From CAZPQV01 sp964588705 (GTDB lineage Bacteria; Bacteroidota; Bacteroidia; Flavobacteriales; Weeksellaceae): a DNA stretch of 64,000 nt. The stretch is from positions 13,356 through 77,355 of the forward strand of contig CAZPQV010000003.1 of the NCBI GenBank assembly GCA_964588705.1, given 5' to 3'. The position numbers and the translations under genes are program-made. Positions 49,790 through 58,336 of the stretch are shown one piece after another. How positions within the stretch are numbered: the stretch's first letter is position 1; every line of letters starts with the position of its first letter. The notes beneath the pieces are model-generated. The model was not told the origin of the DNA and did no database searches. It saw only the letters and a list, made by a program, of their open reading frames with translations.

Positions 49790-51100
49790 CTATTTCTGTC
49801 TGAAATAAATTTCAATAGGAACTCCCGTAAATCCAAAATGCTTTCTCAATTGGTTTTCTGTAAAGCGTTTGTACGGATCTTTCACATATTGTGGAAGGTT
49901 ACAGAAAAATACGAACTGCGGTGAAGGCGTTCCCAACTGTACACAGTATTTTATTTTGATATATTTCCCTTTGAGAGCAGGTGGCGGACTGTTTTCGAAA
50001 ATCGGCAACATCACTTCATTCAGTTTAGAAGTTTTGATTTTTTTCTTTCTGTTTTCGTAAACCTCCATTGCGCTATCTACGGCTTTCAGGATTCTTTGCT
50101 TCGTTAAAGCCGAGACAAAAAGCACGGGAATATCGGTAAACATTCCGATTTTGTTTTTAATGGCAGCTTCGAAATCACGCATGGTATTGGTTTTCTTGTC
50201 TTCCACCAAATCCCATTTATTGACAAGAATTACAATTCCTTTTCTGTTTTTTTGTGCAATTCCAAAAATATTCATGTCCTGAGATTCCCAACCCTGCGTA
50301 GCATCAACCATGATAATCACCACATCGGAATTTTCAATCGCACGAACAGAACGCATTACCGAGTAAAACTCCAAATCTTCACTCACACGGGATTTACGGC
50401 GCATTCCGGCAGTATCTACCAACACAAATTCGTGCCCGAATTTATTGTAAAGCGTTTCGATGGAATCCCTGGTTGTTCCGGCGATATCGGTCACGATATT
50501 TCTCTCGTTATCCAGAAGTGCATTGGTTAAAGTTGATTTCCCAACATTTGGTCTTCCGGCGATAGTTATTCTTGGCAGTCCTTCGAATGGATCTTTGTAT
50601 TCTTTATTAGGGAAGTCTTTTACAATATCATCCAGCAATTCTCCTGTTCCGGAACCGGTAGCCGAAGACATGGTGTAATACTTTTCAATTCCTAATGAAT
50701 AAAATTCGGTAGCTGCAAGTTCTTCTTTAGCAGAATCCACTTTATTAACCACTATATACGTTGGTTTTTGTGAACGGCGAAGCATCTCGTACATTTCCTT
50801 ATCGGTGTCTGTAAGTCCTTCTTCTACATTCAGCATGAAGATGATGGAAGTGGCCTCATCAATAGCCAACTGTACCTGTTTGGAGATTTCCTCCTGAAAA
50901 ATATCTTCTGTGTTTACTTCGTAACCTCCGGTGTCGATAACGGTGAACTCTACGCCATTCCAGTCCGATTTCCCGTAATGACGGTCGCGGGTAACTCCGG
51001 CGGTTGAATCTACGATAGCCTCTCTTTTCTCGAGAAGTCTGTTAAAAAGTGTTGATTTTCCTACGTTGGGACGCCCAACGATTGCGACAATATTGCTCAT
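49790..51100 (-). CDS. der: ribosome biogenesis GTPase Der (EngA)
   Basis: Essential GTPase for 50S ribosome assembly, 436 aa. Two tandem G domains: first P-loop GRPNVGKST (8-16) with DTGG and NKVD; second [10 protein letters not shown] (about 182-191) with DTAGMRR and NKWD. A C-terminal KH-like domain follows (about 350-436), with the Lys-rich [13 protein letters not shown] and the [18 protein letters not shown] block. Expressed alone, with a -7 box about 109 bases upstream. Confidence 0.96.
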   Translation of the reverse strand: MSNIVAIVGRPNVGKSTLFNRLLEKREAIVDSTAGVTRDRHYGKSDWNGVEFTVIDTGGYEVNTEDIFQEEISKQVQLAIDEATSIIFMLNVEEGLTDTDKEMYEMLRRSQKPTYIVVNKVDSAKEELAATEFYSLGIEKYYTMSSATGSGTGELLDDIVKDFPNKEYKDPFEGLPRITIAGRPNVGKSTLTNALLDNERNIVTDIAGTTRDSIETLYNKFGHEFVLVDTAGMRRKSRVSEDLEFYSVMRSVRAIENSDVVIIMVDATQGWESQDMNIFGIAQKNRKGIVILVNKWDLVEDKKTNTMRDFEAAIKNKIGMFTDIPVLFVSALTKQRILKAVDSAMEVYENRKKKIKTSKLNEVMLPIFENSPPPALKGKYIKIKYCVQLGTPSPQFVFFCNLPQYVKDPYKRFTENQLRKHFGFTGVPIEIYFRQK

Positions 51101-51208
51101 AAATTTTCTCTTCGATTCCGCTCAGAGTGGTAAAACACTGCTAAAATCTGACGGAATCCTTTAGTTAAGAATGGGTTACCCGGACTTTCCGAGCCCAAAA
51201 AATTTTTG

Positions 51209-51216
51209 CAAAGATA
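51209..51216 (-). promoter_or_regulatory. possible -7 promoter box of der
   Basis: TATCTTTG on the minus strand, a TAnnTTTG match, 109 bases before the ATG. Confidence 0.4.
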
Positions 51217-51274
51217 ATATTTTGAAAATTAGCTAAATGTTTTTTTGTAAATTCACACTGTTAAAAAAAATGCT

Positions 51275-51748
51275 ATGAAAAAAATCCTCATCATTTTAGC
51301 AGTATTATTCGTCATCATTCAGTTTTTTAGAATTGACAAAACTAATCCGCCGGTAAATGAGGGAATGGATTTCCTAACCATAAAAAATACTCCGGAAAAT
51401 GTGGCTTCGAAAATCAGAGCGTCCTGCTACGATTGCCACAGCAACGAAACGAAATATCCCTGGTATTCAAATGTTCAGCCGGTTGCGTGGTTCCTGAAAA
51501 GCCATATCGACGAAGGTCGAACAAAACTCAATTTCTCAACTTTTGCAACTTATGAACCGAAAAGACAGGCCCACAAACTGGCAGAAGCGGTTGAAATGGT
51601 TGAAACCGGAGAAATGCCGATGGAATCATATCTTTTGGCACATCCTGAAGCTAAACTTACACAGGAAGAAAGACAGATGATTATCGATTATTTCAGAAAA
51701 ATAGAATCTGAAACCCGCGCATCACACAATCTTCCTACAGAAAATTAA
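51275..51748 (+). CDS. haem-binding domain protein, cytochrome c-like
   Basis: Protein of 157 aa with an N-terminal anchor or signal helix (residues 2-18, KKILIILAVLFVIIQFF) and one c-type haem site C-Y-D-C-H in RASCYDCHSNETKYPWYSNVQPVAWFL. The family (haem-binding domain, often near DCC proteins) occurs widely in Bacteroidota. It is likely exposed to the periplasm and takes part in electron transfer or haem handling, but no partner oxidase is nearby. The DCC-type gene follows after 9 bases, probably in one operon. Confidence 0.85.
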   Translation: MKKILIILAVLFVIIQFFRIDKTNPPVNEGMDFLTIKNTPENVASKIRASCYDCHSNETKYPWYSNVQPVAWFLKSHIDEGRTKLNFSTFATYEPKRQAHKLAEAVEMVETGEMPMESYLLAHPEAKLTQEERQMIIDYFRKIESETRASHNLPTEN

Positions 51749-51757
51749 TACATAATT

Positions 51758-52162
51758 TTGACAGACGAAACCAAATATTACGTTTTTTACGACGGCGACT
51801 GTGGTTTTTGCAACTACTGGGTGAAATGGATTATTAAAAACGATAAAAAAGATCAGTTCAGATTTTCTGCTTTGCAATCTAATTTCGGACAACAGTTTTT
51901 ATGGCAGAGAAATCTGGACCGCAATCAGTTCAATACGCTTTATCTTTGGAAGCCAAATTCTTTTTACCTCGTAAAATCGGAGGCAGTTTCAAAAATTGCA
52001 AAAATTCTTGGAGGTAAGCATGCGCTTTTGGCTAATTTGAATATTCTTCCAAGATTTCTATCGGATTCGATTTATGATAAAATTGCTAAAAACAGAGACA
52101 AACTGAGTTCTCAAAAATGTTTTGTTCCTACGGAAAAAGAACGCAAGAAATTCGTCGATTAA
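51758..52162 (+). CDS. thiol-disulfide oxidoreductase, DCC family
   Basis: Protein of 134 aa of the DCC family, named for the motif seen here as YDGDCGFCNYWVKWI (residues 9-23) with a CxxC-like pair C14 and C17. The rest is a small helical domain (FSALQSNFGQQFLW, LYLWKPNSFYLVKSEAV, LNILPRFLSDSIYDKIAKNR). A thioredoxin-like redox role is assumed for the family. Start is TTG, nine bases after the haem-binding protein; the two are likely co-expressed and may form a redox pair. Confidence 0.87.
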   Translation: MTDETKYYVFYDGDCGFCNYWVKWIIKNDKKDQFRFSALQSNFGQQFLWQRNLDRNQFNTLYLWKPNSFYLVKSEAVSKIAKILGGKHALLANLNILPRFLSDSIYDKIAKNRDKLSSQKCFVPTEKERKKFVD

Positions 52163-52197
52163 CTTTTTAATAATAAAGAAACAATGCCCAAATCCAC

Positions 52198-52205
52198 TAT
52201 ATTTG
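52198..52205 (+). promoter_or_regulatory. -7 promoter box of the DUF4290-murA unit
   Basis: TATATTTG, 5 bases before the ATG at 52211, so nearly leaderless. It covers the earlier in-frame ATG at 52184 and makes that start unlikely. Confidence 0.5.
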
Positions 52206-52210
52206 CAGAT

Positions 52211-52852
52211 ATGGAATACAATACAGAAAGAAATCCTCTATATATGCCGGAATACGGCCGCATCATACAGCAGTTGGTAGAGCGTTGCCGCGAACTTCCA
52301 ACCAAGGAAGAACGTAATGAAATGGCGCATGCAATCATCGATTTTATGGGGCAGCGCAATCCGCAACTTCGGGATGAGGACAACTATAAACACAAACTTT
52401 GGGACCATCTTTTTATACTCGCCGATTTCGATTTGGATGTAGATTCTCCGTATCCGATTCCGCCAAAAGGAGAAAGAATGATTAAGCCAAAGAAAATGGA
52501 ATATCCTAAACTTCAGGGCGATTTTAAATTCTATGGCAAGAGTATTCTTCAGCTGATTGAACTTGCAATACAGCAGGAAGATGGCGAAGAAAAGGAAGCG
52601 CTGATTGAAGTGATTGCCAACAACATGAAGAAATCCTACAACATCTACAACAAAGAACACGTTACGGATGATGTGATTTTCAGACATTTAAAGGAGCTTT
52701 CAGAAGACCGTTTAGATCTTACCAGTATCGATTCGCTTGAAAAAAGTAAAATTTATCACGTCAATAAAAACAAAGGTCAGCAGAAAAATCAAAGCCAAAA
52801 TCAGAACAGAAACAGGCAGAGAAACAATCAAAATAAAAACCGCAGAAAATAA
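52211..52852 (+). CDS. DUF4290 domain protein
   Basis: Cytosolic protein of 213 aa beginning MEYNTERNPLYMPEYGR, the signature of DUF4290. A helical body follows (about 15-175), then a Lys/Gln/Asn/Arg-rich tail (KGQQKNQSQNQNRNRQRNNQ) that looks disordered and may bind RNA. The family is limited to Bacteroidota and lacks a known function. It is almost always upstream of murA; here its stop overlaps the murA ATG (TAATG). The constant pairing hints at a role in cell-wall synthesis or its regulation. Confidence 0.88.
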   Translation: MEYNTERNPLYMPEYGRIIQQLVERCRELPTKEERNEMAHAIIDFMGQRNPQLRDEDNYKHKLWDHLFILADFDLDVDSPYPIPPKGERMIKPKKMEYPKLQGDFKFYGKSILQLIELAIQQEDGEEKEALIEVIANNMKKSYNIYNKEHVTDDVIFRHLKELSEDRLDLTSIDSLEKSKIYHVNKNKGQQKNQSQNQNRNRQRNNQNKNRRK

Positions 52853-54159
52853 TGAGTGGAATATTCCAAATCAGAGGAGGAAAAAGACTTCACGGCGACA
52901 TTACGCCACAGGGAGCAAAAAATGAAGCATTACAGATTTTATGTGCGGTGCTGCTAACCGGCGAGGAAGTGCGGGTAAAAAACATTCCCGATATCCACGA
53001 TGTGAACCGCCTGATAGAAATCCTTGGAGATTTCGGGGTGAAAATTACGAAAAACGGACACGGCGATTATACTTTTAAGGCGGATGATATCAATTTCGAT
53101 TATATAAAATCTAAAGAATTTAAGAAAGACGGCGCGAAACTGAGAGGTTCCATCATGCTGCTCGGCCCGATGCTGGCAAGATTTGGGGAGGCATGTATGC
53201 CAACACCGGGAGGCGATAAAATCGGAAGAAGAAGGTTGGATACTCATTTCCAAGGGTTTGTAGAATTAGGCGCAGAGTTTTCGTATGATGAAGAAGAGCA
53301 TTTCTATTCGCTGAAAGCCAAGGAGCTTACAGGTAAATTTATTCTGCTGGAAGAAGCATCTGTAACCGGAACCGCCAACATCGTGATGGCAGCAGTTTTG
53401 GCCAAAGGAAAAACCAGAATTTACAACGCCGCATGTGAACCTTATCTGCAGCAACTGTGTAAAATGCTGAACCGAATGGGTGCACAGATTTCCGGAATCG
53501 GTTCGAATTTACTGACTATTGAAGGCGTTACAGAACTTCACGGAACAGAACATATGATGCTGCCGGACATGGTGGAAATCGGTTCGTGGATTGGAATGGC
53601 AGCCATGACGAAATCCGAAATCACCATCAAAAATGTCAACTGGAATCAGTTGGGTGTTATTCCAAATACATTCAGAAAATTGGGAATTCAGCTTGAACAA
53701 AGCGGAGACGATATTTATATTCCGGCACAGGAAAATTATAAAATTCAGAAGTTTATCGACGGTTCCATTCTCACGGTTTCCGATGCGCCGTGGCCGGGCT
53801 TCACTCCGGATTTGCTTTCCATCGTTTTGGTGGTGGCAACACAGGCAAAAGGAACAGTTCTGATTCATCAAAAAATGTTTGAATCGAGATTATTTTTCGT
53901 GGATAAACTGATTGATATGGGAGCACAGATTATTCTTTGCGATCCGCACAGAGCAACAGTTGTTGGATTGAATCACGAATTCCCGCTTCGCGGAACAACG
54001 ATGACTTCAACTGACATCAGAGCCGGAAACGCTTTGCTGATTGCCGCACTTTCTGCCGAAGGAAAATCCATCATTCATAATATTGAACAGATCGACCGTG
54101 GTTACGAAAATATCGATGGCCGACTACGAGCTTTAGGTGCCGATATTGAAAGAATATAG
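52852..54159 (+). CDS. murA: UDP-N-acetylglucosamine 1-carboxyvinyltransferase MurA
   Basis: First committed enzyme of peptidoglycan synthesis, 435 aa. N-terminal IRGGKRLHGDITPQGAKNEAL carries the conserved Lys-Asn pair (23-24). In the mobile active-site loop the usual GGCxIGxRPxDxH reads GGDKIGRRRLDTH, so the catalytic Cys of E. coli MurA (C115) is Asp, D122. Asp at this site is known to keep activity and to cause intrinsic fosfomycin resistance. STDIRAGNALLIAAL and IDRGYENIDGRLRALGA complete the fold. It is coupled to the DUF4290 gene. Confidence 0.95.
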   Translation: MSGIFQIRGGKRLHGDITPQGAKNEALQILCAVLLTGEEVRVKNIPDIHDVNRLIEILGDFGVKITKNGHGDYTFKADDINFDYIKSKEFKKDGAKLRGSIMLLGPMLARFGEACMPTPGGDKIGRRRLDTHFQGFVELGAEFSYDEEEHFYSLKAKELTGKFILLEEASVTGTANIVMAAVLAKGKTRIYNAACEPYLQQLCKMLNRMGAQISGIGSNLLTIEGVTELHGTEHMMLPDMVEIGSWIGMAAMTKSEITIKNVNWNQLGVIPNTFRKLGIQLEQSGDDIYIPAQENYKIQKFIDGSILTVSDAPWPGFTPDLLSIVLVVATQAKGTVLIHQKMFESRLFFVDKLIDMGAQIILCDPHRATVVGLNHEFPLRGTTMTSTDIRAGNALLIAALSAEGKSIIHNIEQIDRGYENIDGRLRALGADIERI

Positions 54160-54162
54160 TGC

Positions 54163-54190
54163 TGGAAGCCGGAGACACGAAGCTTGAAGC
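54163..54190 (+). repeat. degenerate heptamer array (nnGAAGC)
   Basis: Four 7-base units TGGAAGC, CGGAGAC, ACGAAGC, TTGAAGC directly after the murA stop. Confidence 0.7.
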
Positions 54191-54218
54191 CATTTATTAA
54201 TAAAATGAAAAAAAAACG

Positions 54219-54248
54219 AAGGCATTTAGAATTCTAGATGCTTTCTTT
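54219..54248 (+). terminator. probable terminator of the DUF4290-murA unit
   Basis: GCATTTAG-aatt-CTAGATGC preceded by an A run and followed by TTTCTTT. One G-T pair in the stem. Confidence 0.6.
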
Positions 54249-54253
54249 ATAAA

Positions 54254-55267
54254 ATGACCAACCAAAAAAACATATCGAGCAGCAATCTCATCACCAAACT
54301 CACGGCTCTTTGGGCGGTCAGCGAAAGTGGTTTGGGCGGAATTTTTCACGCAATGAAACTGCCTTTCACCGGGCTTATTCTCGGCAGTTTTGCCGTGATG
54401 ATTGTAAGTTTTATTGCTCTTAATTCAGAAAAAAAATTCAGAGCCATACTTCAGGCAACGCTGATTGTCATTCTGATTAAAGCCATCGCAAGTCCGCACT
54501 CGCCTTTCACCGCGTATGTTGCGGTGATGTTTCAGGGGGTAATTGGCGGAGTGATTTATTCCTTGTTTAAAGTCAGTAATTTTTCGGCGGTTCTATACGG
54601 AATCATCGCGCTGCTTGAAAGCGCTTTACAGAAACTTCTGATGATGGTTCTGATTTTCGGAGTGAATATTTGGGAAGCTTTTCAGGAATTTTTTCAGGGC
54701 TTGGCAAAGCAGTTCAATATGCAAAGTCTCGTTCATTTGCCGTGGCTGATTGTCGGCATCTACTGCTTCGCATACCTCATCGGTGGAATTTTGGCGGGAA
54801 TTTCGGCTGTAAAACTTCCGGAAGCCATTCAGAAAGAAGCGTTGCAAATTCGTGATGAAACTATAGATTTTGACGAAACCAACAGCACTCCCAAAAAACG
54901 GAAAAGCAAAACCAGATTTATCGGATTGGCTTTTATTCTGTTTTTCATTGTGACGGTTTTCGTATTTTCGGGTTCGCTCAATAAGGCAATGTATGCGCTG
55001 CTCCGGACTTTAGGAGCCATTGCACTGTTATTTTTCGTTGTAAATCCCTTATTCAAATATCTTCTGGGAAGATGGAAAGATTCGCAGAAACTGAAAAAAC
55101 AAAAGCAACTCAACAATGTTCTGGAATTTGTGCCGGAATTTAAAAGCTATGCCGGAAAAGCAAGAATAATTGCCTCGCAAGAAACTTCAAACTACAGAAA
55201 ACTCAGAAAATTTGTGCTTACCTGGATGGCGCTGGCGCTTTATCATCAAAATGAATCCAAGCTGTAA
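54254..55267 (+). CDS. multi-helix membrane protein of unknown function (337 aa)
   Basis: I do not recognise a family with confidence. Residues about 20-195 hold five to six hydrophobic helices (GLILGSFAVMIVSFIAL, AVMFQGVIGGVIYSLF, LVHLPWLIVGIYCFAYLIGGILAGI) in a pattern like the S components of ECF transporters. A charged loop follows (about 200-222), then two more helices (FIGLAFILFFIVTVFVFSG, YALLRTLGAIALLFFVV) and a basic C-terminal soluble part. It is the first gene of a run with an NTPase-MobA fusion and fdhD, so import of a metal or pterin-related substrate is a possible but unproven role. Confidence 0.7.
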   Translation: MTNQKNISSSNLITKLTALWAVSESGLGGIFHAMKLPFTGLILGSFAVMIVSFIALNSEKKFRAILQATLIVILIKAIASPHSPFTAYVAVMFQGVIGGVIYSLFKVSNFSAVLYGIIALLESALQKLLMMVLIFGVNIWEAFQEFFQGLAKQFNMQSLVHLPWLIVGIYCFAYLIGGILAGISAVKLPEAIQKEALQIRDETIDFDETNSTPKKRKSKTRFIGLAFILFFIVTVFVFSGSLNKAMYALLRTLGAIALLFFVVNPLFKYLLGRWKDSQKLKKQKQLNNVLEFVPEFKSYAGKARIIASQETSNYRKLRKFVLTWMALALYHQNESKL

Positions 55268-55282
55268 ATCAGAAATTTATCA

Positions 55283-56332
55283 ATGAAAAGTATCTTCATA
55301 TTCTCGGATGAAATCGGCATCGGCAAAACGACCACACTCAAAGAATGGGTGAAGCATAACGTCGGAATTACAGGATTTTTATCTCCATTAATTAATAGTG
55401 AACGCCATTTTCAGAATATTGAAACCGGAGAAACTCAACCGATGGAAACGAAGAATGAAGGTCTTGAAATCGGCAAACATAATTTCAATCCGAAAGTTTT
55501 TGAATGGGCTGAAATTGAAATTTACAGACAGTTTCAATCAGATAAGAAATGGTTGGTTATTGATGAAATCGGTCCTTTGGAAATCAGGAAAGAAAAAGGG
55601 TTTCACCAGTTGTTATTGAAACTTTTCAAAGAATATTCTGATGAAAAACCAAATCTGCTTTTTGTGCTCAGAGATTTTATGGTGGAAGAATTCATTGAAA
55701 AATATGACCTGAAAAAAGTGAAAATTCTTCCTAAGAATTTCTTCAAAAACCAAGAGCTGCAACCGTTGAAAGGTCTTGTTCTGTGCGGTGGTAGAAGCAA
55801 ACGCATGGAATCCGACAAAGCCTTGCTGAAATATTCCAACGAAATTCAGTGGAAGAAAATCAGAAGAATGCTTGATCCGTTTTGTAATGAAGTTGCTGTT
55901 TCCGTCAATAATGTACAGTGGAAAAACTGGGCTTCAAAGGAAGAAGGGAGTTTCATTTTGGATGCAGGGCGTTTCAAAAACAATGGTCCGTTTACCGGAC
56001 TGATGAGTGCCAATGAAAAATTTTCAAACACCGGATTTTTTGTCCTAGGCATCGATTATCCTTATTTGGAAACCCGACATTTGGTGACACTTTTTAATGC
56101 CAGAGAAGAAAACTTTGATGCGGTTTGTTTTGAAAAAAACGGATTTACAGAGCCTCTGATTTCCATTATTGAAGAAAATGCAACGGCTAAACTTCAGGAT
56201 TTTTTTAAAAACGGTGGAAATTCGATCAATCAATTTCTGAAGCAGATTAATACAAAGAAGGTAAGAGTATCTAACACCGATTTTCTTACCAATATCAATC
56301 ATAAAGAAGATTTCCTTAAATTTAACTCGTGA
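55283..56332 (+). CDS. fusion of THEP1-like NTPase and MobA-like nucleotidyltransferase
   Basis: Protein of 349 aa with two modules. Residues 1-155 resemble THEP1-type NTPases: P-loop SDEIGIGKTTTL (8-19) and the distinctive Walker B block WLVIDEIGPLEIRKEKGF (90-107). Residues 162-349 resemble MobA, which attaches GMP to molybdopterin. The nucleotide loop is LVLCGGRSKRMESDKALL (165-182) and the Asp of VLGIDYPYLE corresponds to the metal site. The fused order NTPase-MobA is unusual to me. Neighbouring fdhD supports a role in molybdenum-cofactor maturation, probably bis-MGD. Confidence 0.85.
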   Translation: MKSIFIFSDEIGIGKTTTLKEWVKHNVGITGFLSPLINSERHFQNIETGETQPMETKNEGLEIGKHNFNPKVFEWAEIEIYRQFQSDKKWLVIDEIGPLEIRKEKGFHQLLLKLFKEYSDEKPNLLFVLRDFMVEEFIEKYDLKKVKILPKNFFKNQELQPLKGLVLCGGRSKRMESDKALLKYSNEIQWKKIRRMLDPFCNEVAVSVNNVQWKNWASKEEGSFILDAGRFKNNGPFTGLMSANEKFSNTGFFVLGIDYPYLETRHLVTLFNAREENFDAVCFEKNGFTEPLISIIEENATAKLQDFFKNGGNSINQFLKQINTKKVRVSNTDFLTNINHKEDFLKFNS

Positions 56333-56368
56333 TTATTTATGGCAAATGATTGAAGGTGATTTCTTAAT

Positions 56369-57196
56369 ATGATTAAAGAAGTTCAAATAAAGAAGGTAAA
56401 GGATTTTGGGAGCGACAGTTTCCACAAAAGTGATGTGCTCGCCATTGAAGAACCGCTTGAAATTTCACTGAAATCAGGTCAAGACGGACAAACTTCTCCG
56501 GTCTCCGTAACGATGAGAACCCCGGGAAACGATGAGGAACTCGCCGTTGGATTTCTGTTTACAGAAGGAATCATTCATTCACGACAAAATCTTGCTGAAA
56601 AGGCATCTTCGAGCTTTCTGGACAATAAAATCACCGTCAACTTACATCCAGATTTTAATGCAGACCTTGAAAAACTGAAACGCAATTTCTACACCACCAG
56701 CAGTTGCGGCGTTTGCGGAAAAGAAAGCATTGAAGCGATTAAGCAGGTTTGTAAAATCCCATTAAAAAAGGAGAAAATCTCAGTGGATATCAAACACATT
56801 TTTGGATTGCCGGATCAACTCCGTGTCGCGCAAAAAACATTTGAATCTACCGGTGGAATTCACGCTTCTGCCCTTTTTGATACCGAAGGAAATCTGCTCG
56901 AACTTCGTGAAGATGTCGGTAGACATAACGCACTGGACAAACTAATTGGTGCAGAACTTCTGAAATCCCAAAACGAAGACTTTAGTTTAGAAAATAAAAT
57001 CCTGCTTTTGAGCGGCAGAGCGAGTTTCGAACTCATTCAGAAATCTGCAATGGCGGGAATTCAGATTGTATGCGCAATTGGCGCTCCAAGTTCGCTTGCC
57101 GTAGAAACCGCCGAAGATTTTGGAATGACTTTGATCGGTTTCCTGAAAAACGGAAGCTGCAATATCTATTGTGGAGAAGAAAGAGTGATAGTTTAG
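56369..57196 (+). CDS. fdhD: formate dehydrogenase accessory sulfurtransferase FdhD
   Basis: Delivers sulfur from IscS to the molybdenum cofactor of formate dehydrogenase. 275 aa. The essential CxxC is C113-G-V-C116 in TTSSCGVCGKES. Other signatures are TPGNDEELAVGFLFTEGII, STGGIHASALFD, VGRHNALDKLIG and LLSGRASFELIQKSAMAGI. No formate dehydrogenase or moa genes are in the window, so its client is elsewhere. It follows the NTPase-MobA fusion by 36 bases. Confidence 0.95.
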   Translation: MIKEVQIKKVKDFGSDSFHKSDVLAIEEPLEISLKSGQDGQTSPVSVTMRTPGNDEELAVGFLFTEGIIHSRQNLAEKASSSFLDNKITVNLHPDFNADLEKLKRNFYTTSSCGVCGKESIEAIKQVCKIPLKKEKISVDIKHIFGLPDQLRVAQKTFESTGGIHASALFDTEGNLLELREDVGRHNALDKLIGAELLKSQNEDFSLENKILLLSGRASFELIQKSAMAGIQIVCAIGAPSSLAVETAEDFGMTLIGFLKNGSCNIYCGEERVIV

Positions 57197-57197
57197 A

Positions 57198-57225
57198 TGG
57201 AAGTTCGAAGCTCGAAGCACGGAGA
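57198..57225 (+). repeat. degenerate heptamer array (nCGAAGC)
   Basis: Four 7-base units TGGAAGT, TCGAAGC, TCGAAGC, ACGGAGA directly after the fdhD stop codon. Confidence 0.75.
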
Positions 57226-57265
57226 AAACACAAGTAACTATAAACCAGAAACAAGCAACAAGATT

Positions 57266-57637
57266 ATGAAAATAAGAATAAAAGGAAACAGCATCCGACT
57301 CAGACTGACGAAAACCGACGTAAGAAACCTGAAAGAAACCGGAAGAGTGGATGAAAAAACCGTTTTGGGAAATGAGCAACTCTTCTCCTACTCCCTGTTG
57401 AAAGATGAAAATGCAGATGCTATTTCAGCATCGTTTGTCAATGGAAGCATTACAGTTGTTCTTCCAAAAAATGAATCAGAAACACTTACGGAAACCGATG
57501 AAATTACGGTAAAAGATTATCAGAACAACGGAGAAGAAGGGGATCTATTCCTGTTGATTGAAAAGGACTTACAATGTCTGGACGACACTTTTGAAGACCA
57601 AAGCGACATGTACGAAAATCCCAATACGACGTGCTAG
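57266..57637 (+). CDS. small acidic protein of the fdhD cluster (DUF7009-like)
   Basis: Protein of 123 aa starting at 57266 (MKIRIKGNSIRLRLTKTDV); the in-frame sequence upstream is repeat DNA. N-terminal half basic and beta-like, C-terminal half acidic, ending DMYENPNTTC with a cysteine at the very end and another in DLQCLDD. From memory this matches a family listed as DUF7009, found in Bacteroidota near molybdenum enzymes. No enzyme motif is visible. Its place after fdhD suggests a small chaperone or regulator of formate dehydrogenase assembly. Confidence 0.7.
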   Translation: MKIRIKGNSIRLRLTKTDVRNLKETGRVDEKTVLGNEQLFSYSLLKDENADAISASFVNGSITVVLPKNESETLTETDEITVKDYQNNGEEGDLFLLIEKDLQCLDDTFEDQSDMYENPNTTC

Positions 57638-57654
57638 GTTAATATTTCGGGAAT

Positions 57655-58110
57655 TTATTTTTTTAGATTACTTTCATAAATTTCTACCCATTCTTCCGGC
57701 GACATCTTCTGCACCAATTCACCAATCAGGTCGAATGGAATTTCCTCCGGTTTTTTGAAACGGATGCAGGATTTCCCTATATCCAGTTTTCTTTTGCAGT
57801 GTTTGGGATATTCGGCCACAAACCAATCGTGGAGGTCCGGTTTCGCATACATCCCCATATGATACAGGTTGATGGAATTTTTCTGCGACGCCATACCCAA
57901 AAAAGGTAACGGCTGTCCCGGAGTACAGTGATAACCAGCAGGATACATGGAAAGCGGAACATCCCAACCCATCATTCCGTAGCTGACGCCTTCTTCAAAA
58001 CCTTTCGGAAGATTTTTGGAAATGGTTTCGTAAAGTTTGTTCATCGCTGATTTTCGATCTTCAGGGATTTTATCAAGATAATCTTTTACGTTTTCGGCTT
58101 CGATTCTCAT
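57655..58110 (-). CDS. DUF1801 domain protein
   Basis: Cytosolic protein of 151 aa of the DUF1801 (YdhG-like) family. Signatures are VKDYLDKIPEDRKSAMNKLYETI at the N-terminus, the core EGVSYGMMGWDVPLSMYPAGYH, and DIGKSCIRFKKPEEIPFDLIGEL. The fold is similar to that of small hydrophobic-pocket proteins sometimes annotated as iron chaperones, a label with weak support. It converges on the 123-aa gene of the fdhD cluster with 17 bases between. Confidence 0.85.
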   Translation of the reverse strand: MRIEAENVKDYLDKIPEDRKSAMNKLYETISKNLPKGFEEGVSYGMMGWDVPLSMYPAGYHCTPGQPLPFLGMASQKNSINLYHMGMYAKPDLHDWFVAEYPKHCKRKLDIGKSCIRFKKPEEIPFDLIGELVQKMSPEEWVEIYESNLKK

Positions 58111-58206
58111 TTTTGAAATTTACTTTAAATGTAGGATTTTTCTTTTAGAAACAGATTTTATTTTGAAGGACAAATCTTTCCGACAACTGAAGGACTGACC
58201 GAAATC

Positions 58207-58265
58207 CTAGCCCGGATTGCAGCGGCATCCCCCGAAACTTCGGGGATATAGCGGAAAGCCGGTAG
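58207..58265 (+). ncRNA. candidate structured intergenic element
   Basis: A GC-rich 59-base segment with an outer stem CTAgCCcGG / CCGGTAG and an inner hairpin ATCCCC-cgaaacttc-GGGGAT (58227-58247). GCAGCGGC lies on one side and ATAGCGGAAAGC on the other. From memory, this GCAGCGGCATCC...ATAGCGG pattern recurs between genes in many Flavobacteriia. It lies in the 226-base gap upstream of the aminotransferase promoter. RNA or DNA function is unknown; it could be a small RNA or a dispersed repeat. Confidence 0.5.
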
Positions 58266-58310
58266 AAAACTTCAACTGAAGCACATGGCGTAATGCTCCT
58301 AAAAAATTTG

Positions 58311-58318
58311 TATTTTTG
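58311..58318 (+). promoter_or_regulatory. -7 promoter box of the aminotransferase
   Basis: TATTTTTG, 18 bases before the ATG at 58337. Confidence 0.55.
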
Positions 58319-58336
58319 TGAAAAATAGAAAGTAAA

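Noticed and set aside
58140..58336. tRNA gene in the GC-rich gap
   Set aside because: No cloverleaf, no GTTCnAnnC T-arm and no CCA or acceptor pairing could be found; the fold is a simple nested hairpin.
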